Below, in pieces: positions 60,174-64,000 of a DNA stretch of 64,000 nt (positions are counted from its first letter, which is position 1; every line of letters begins with the position of its first letter). The stretch lies in contig CP141142.1 of NCBI GenBank assembly GCA_035235625.1, positions 10,508,995 through 10,572,994 of the forward strand, given 5' to 3'. This stretch comes from Saururus chinensis (Eukaryota > Streptophyta > Magnoliopsida > Piperales > Saururaceae). A model generated the notes under the pieces. The model had not been told where the DNA came from, did no database searches, and saw only the letters and a program-made list of their open reading frames with translations. A program made the translations under genes and the position numbers.

Positions 60174-61116
60174 GTTAAATCTTTTTAATTTTTACATCCA
60201 TGTCCCCAATGCGCATTAACTCACTGGTTACGTGTTATACCTCCAAAATTCGCGCTGTAAGCGCGCAGCGAGGCCCGCGGCCTGCAACTAAGCCCCACAC
60301 CCAACTCTACGGGTATAAATACGGGGTATAATTACATAAATATAAATACGCCGAAGCGTTACATTTTCCTACCAAAAATGACCAGAAAAATAGCAGGAAA
60401 ATCACAGAAAATCGTAGAAAAATCAGGGACCTTACAAGATCTAAGGCCTCTGCGGCCAAGGCCAATGCACCCCTTCTGCAATGGGTCCAGCCACTAGCGG
60501 TCAGAAAACAACACAGTATAATGAAAGTGAACAATGATTGTAGAAATCACTATTCACATCATTTACAAAAACAATTTATATTTTAATAATAAAATATCTC
60601 TAATCTCAATTCAAAATCCTACCTCGAAGGCCGAGTTGTCATCAATCCACCGTCGCCAACGCTTCGCCGGAGTCTTCCCAAAAAATTCCCTCATTTCCTT
60701 CCCCGTCCAAAGCTCCCCCAAAAAGCCCTACTTTTTTTATTTTTATAAGCATAGAGATTAGGGTTTTCTAATCTCATTAAGAGTTGGGCTACTTAGGCCT
60801 ATTTTTTATTAATTTCTGTCACAAAAATAATCGGGCCCATATAGCAACTTAAACAGCCAATTCATGAGTCCAATTCGGGTAAACGGGCCCTACACGATAT
60901 ATTCAACTTTGAATGGTCGTATCTCCCTCATCCGAACTCCAATTCAAGCATTCTTGGTGTCCTTTCAAATCTCTTTATGTCTAATTTCCATACATATAGG
61001 TTTCAGCTACCACTTCCAAGCATTGAAAAAATTATTCCAACGAGAAGGTCAAGGCGTCCAACACCCTAATTCCCTATGGCCGACTTTGGGAATTTAGAAA
61101 ATTTTCGGAAGTTACA

Positions 61117-61422
61117 GGGGGCCCGCCACCCCCCTTCTCCCTCCCTCCCACTCCCCCCTTCTCCTTCCCTCAATTATTAGCGACTCTTAATCATTATGCG
61201 TCACTGATAATTTACTTTTAGTGACGCTTTATTATGTGTCGCTAATACTAAAATAGTTAGTGACGTATGGATAAATGTCGCTAATGTGCACTATTAGCGA
61301 TGCTTTACATAAGCGTCGCTAGTGAGCAATAGCAACTCGTGTTTTAGCAATATATTTAGCGACGCTTATACTATTATTAGAGACACTTATAAGCGTCATT
61401 AATAGTCTTTTTTGTTGTAGTG
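61117..61422. mobile_element. CACTA element end fragment
   Basis: Ends TTTTTTGTTGTAGTG at 61422 (CACTA terminus). The 240 bp before it carry TTAGCGACGCTT-type inverted motifs, and before that is a short CT tract. Only one terminus is present. The next three bases TCT are AGA on the other strand, the same target bases as beside the CACTA end at 42687. Confidence 0.8.
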
Positions 61423-62645
61423 TCTGTCATCCACTTTATGGCCAAATCATCTTACTTAGAAGTCATCAAATTAATCTCCTTGGAGCCAACTCTAGTTATC
61501 ACCCTCTTACTTAAACCCCACTTATAGTTCTTACTTTCCACTTCATAATGTGTACAATTATGTTGTACACTCTTACTATCTAACAATTCCTCATAAAGCT
61601 TCAAACCCTAAGTCCGCTTATTTACTAAAGCCCCAATATATGCTCAATCCAAACCAACCCTTCCTCGTCACTTTTATACCCTTTGACATCAATCATACTA
61701 ATACCGAGCCCCATTAAAATCCATATCAAACCCTTTTGTCACATCTTACCATCCATTACCCATACATCTACCACACATTCATACACATATCCATAGCATA
61801 GTCATATATATCCGTCATACATACTTATGTCCATCACACATATGTATCACAAACACATATTTAACACGTAGCTTACCAACATACTCGCTAGCCATCACAA
61901 ACATGCACATATTTCACATACATAGCACATACTCATATCTAACATGCACATTATATGCGTACACAACATACCATAATTTGTCGTCTTTCCCTCTTACATC
62001 ATGCAATTAGATCATCATATAGCATTTCAAGCATTAAATTACATAATCCTAGCATGCTGCTAAATATTTAAAGCATGATATCATGAAATTACGAGTTCAA
62101 AGTCCCCTATCTCGTAATCCATGAAGTTTGATAGCGAGTACATGATGGTGGCAGTGTAGTGGAAAAGTCAGTGGACAAAGGCATCACCTAGTCGAGAGAG
62201 AGCTATTGTCCCAAAGTTTAGGAAGGCCGGAAGTAATCACAACAAGACAAGGCAATAGAAATATGTGCAAAAAAATCCATGATCCACACCAGCGCACTGA
62301 GGGCGGCTAAGAAAAGGGTCATGCCAAAAGAAGTGGCAAGTGTGACCAAATGGTTAACTGGAGGTCGGCCAACATCTAAGTACTCGATCAACTGTAAGAT
62401 GCCAAAATTGGCCATGGATAGTACCCAACGATGATGACATTGGGGTGGAGGGCCAAGGTACGGGCATGAGGATAGAGGATAGGTGGAGGAGGACTCTGAT
62501 GGTCAAATCCAATCAGTGGCAGTGCCAGTCTTTGGTGAGGCAAAATGGAGCTAAGGGTGGCGGAGCTAGCCTGACTCGAGTGGCAAAGAAGAAGCATGGG
62601 GGAGGGCTAGGGTGGTCCCTATCATCATAGGCGGACTAGGGCAAA
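61423..62645 (-). mobile_element. Family 3 LTR, 5' part fragment
   Basis: On the minus strand it runs up to GGCCATAAAGTGGATGACAGA, which corresponds to position about 13985 of 11561-16109, the exact point where the fragment at 42688 begins. Contains the region of the GCTAGTGATGG repeats (one clear CGCTAGCCATCAC at 61882) and the GGCATCTTACAGTTGATC segment. Cut at 62645 by the family 1 LTR. Confidence 0.78.
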
Positions 62646-64000
62646 TCATGCATTGAAATAATGTTCAATTACATGTTTTCAAATCTTGAATTGCAATCCT
62701 GTTTTATGTTAATTTATTATTTATTTAGGCAATTTATATTTTTAATAGGTGAGTTAGACCTCTGTTGTTTTTACATGTCTAAATAGACCTCGATAGGATC
62801 AAAGTGGAAGAGGAAGTGAAGCCCAACTACCTAAAACTATTTAAGGGTTAAGAATGGGCTCGAAATAGTCTAAACATGGATGGAATGGTAGAAAATAACC
62901 TTGTGGACCCATTGGAATTCACATTTGCATCAAGAGAACCAAATTCGAGAAGAAGCTAATTTGGACAAATTGGCACAGCCTTATTATTGAAGTCATATCT
63001 TTCTATATAAAATTTGGATTGATATGATTCAAATGGCATTAGAATGTAGACTACCGTGGTTACAATATTTATTTTAGGATAAAATTCATAATTCCAAAGC
63101 TATAGGGGTCTAATTAGACATGAAAATGGACACCTAATTAATTAACCCAAGGCCAACACATGGAGGATCTTTTTACTAGTTGTGATTGATACATATAAAG
63201 AAAGATAATAAGGTTGATTGGATAACTAAAGGAAGACTAAAAGGACACTTATTTGCTAAATAAATTATTAATTTATTTGATTGATTTAGAATCTAATCAT
63301 TTCCAAAGAAGCAACAAATCAAGAAATTAATCAAGAAGCAATCAAGGGATATAATTAAACCTTCCCCTTTGAAGCAACCCCTTTTACTTCTATAAAAAAA
63401 AGGGTGAATGTGGGAAATGGATCATCCCCTCCTCTTTTGAGCTCTCTTCTCCTATTTTTCTCTTTTTTTGTAGTTTTAATTTTTAAATTTTATTGTAATG
63501 ACTTTCTAAGCACTCTAGCTAAGGGTAGAGGTGATTTGTAACAATCTAAAGGAGTTCTATTCATGTTTCATCAATGGTTTCAAGTAAGTATTGGTTATTT
63601 GAAGTGATGTTCATTTAATATTGTTCTTATTCTTATTTCTTTGTGATCTTAATATATAAGATGCTTGAAGGTTCTTCTTCTTGATCTTTTGTGGTTTTAA
63701 TTCATAGAACTTTTTAAGAAACAATTCTTTTAATCCTTCATCTATCCAAAGTATTTTCTATCTTTATTTTTGCTTTTAATATATATATCTTCAGGTTAGA
63801 TAGAATCTTCATTCGATTCTAATAGAGATAATATGACACATAAAGAACATCACTACATGTTACAATGACCCCCAATGCCTTAGTATTTTATCTTATTGAT
63901 TTCTTAACTCTTTATTACCTAAATACTCTTCTACTCTTTCTCTCTTAATTCTTCTTTACTCCTCTAATTTTGTAAAATTTGTGTTAGTCACACAAAGGCA
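62646..64000 (+). mobile_element. Solo LTR or element, family 1, third copy (runs off window)
   Basis: Starts TCATGCATTGAAATAATG (TG to TC at the first position) and follows 1800-3100 throughout, with many substitutions and about 140 extra bases near 63110-63250. The TATA region is degenerate (TCTATAAAAAAAAGG at about 63390). The right end lies beyond the window, so it cannot be told whether this is a solo LTR or the 5' LTR of a complete element. Confidence 0.8.

Larger units (their letters stand above)
55813..60436 (-). mobile_element. Solo LTR, family 3 (4624 bp)
   Basis: Plus-strand ends are TGTAATGCCCAAG and AGGGACCTTACA, flanked by a perfect 5-bp duplication AGATC (55808-55812, 60437-60441). 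On the minus strand it starts TGTAAGGTCCC and has a TATA box about 270 bp in. It carries the GCTAGTGATGGCTAG array (58320-58580), the 34-bp palindrome (57141-57174) and the GTACGACTG array (56600-56980), and ends GGGCATTACA. No internal coding region. Confidence 0.92.
53980..61116 (-). mobile_element. LTR-like sequence starting TGTAACTTCCG, interrupted by an LTR
   Basis: On the minus strand the right end begins TGTAACTTCCGAAAATTTTC, a common form of plant Ty3/gypsy LTR start. 53980-55812 and 60442-61116 are joined when the LTR at 55813-60436 is removed. The left (3') terminus could not be fixed. The part around 55390-55560 is GC-rich and open in several frames but shows no domain. Classification is tentative. 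Confidence 0.42.

Overview
This window looks like a stretch of flowering-plant nuclear DNA made almost entirely of transposable elements. The evidence is the density of nested LTR retrotransposon pieces, CACTA DNA transposons with CACTACAACAAAA-type ends, a Tourist-like MITE, and one intronless plant BAHD acyltransferase gene. The gene is very GC-rich at its 5' end in AT-rich surroundings. That would suit a monocot, but the sequence does not settle it. I saw no tRNA, rRNA, organelle insert or bacterial-type feature.

Layout. 1-5208 and 17423-22634 are two near-identical direct copies (a segmental duplication). Each holds about 1.7 kb of unclassified DNA followed by the 3' part of a Ty1/copia element whose LTR is interrupted by a 1301-bp solo LTR. 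Between them lie a Tourist-like MITE (5399-5948), a solo LTR on the minus strand (6723-10250), a 4.5-kb LTR that looks chimeric (11561-16109), and a 121-bp foldback element (17251-17371). The right-hand copy carries the whole copia element (19136-28199, minus strand). It has both LTRs, a degenerate primer-binding site, a polypurine tract, an ATATA target-site duplication and decayed gag, integrase, reverse transcriptase and RNase H.

The only host gene is at 28567-29969 (plus strand), a BAHD acyltransferase of the malonyltransferase type. It has HXXXD and DFGWG motifs, but a single-base frameshift splits it into two frames. To its right (30405-62645) is a tangle of LTRs and CACTA elements. Old LTR fragments are followed by a large array of CACTA-type subterminal palindromes and CT tracts (33472-42687), itself invaded by two solo LTRs. 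Then come an LTR carrying another LTR (42688-47577), a clean 2.6-kb CACTA element (48582-51190), further LTR fragments, and a 4.6-kb solo LTR nested in another LTR-like sequence (53980-61116). A third copy of the 1301-bp LTR family runs off the right edge.

How it fits together. Nothing here forms an operon or pathway; the history of insertions is the story. The elements give a relative chronology: copia first, then solo LTRs inside it, then the duplication. They also show one likely inversion, because the two ends of a single CACTA insertion inside one LTR now lie about 19 kb apart in opposite orientation. Nearly all the gypsy-like elements are solo LTRs with no coding region, so their assignment to Ty3/gypsy (Tekay/Del-like) rests only on terminal sequences. 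All coordinates were read by eye; ends without a stated target-site duplication are approximate.
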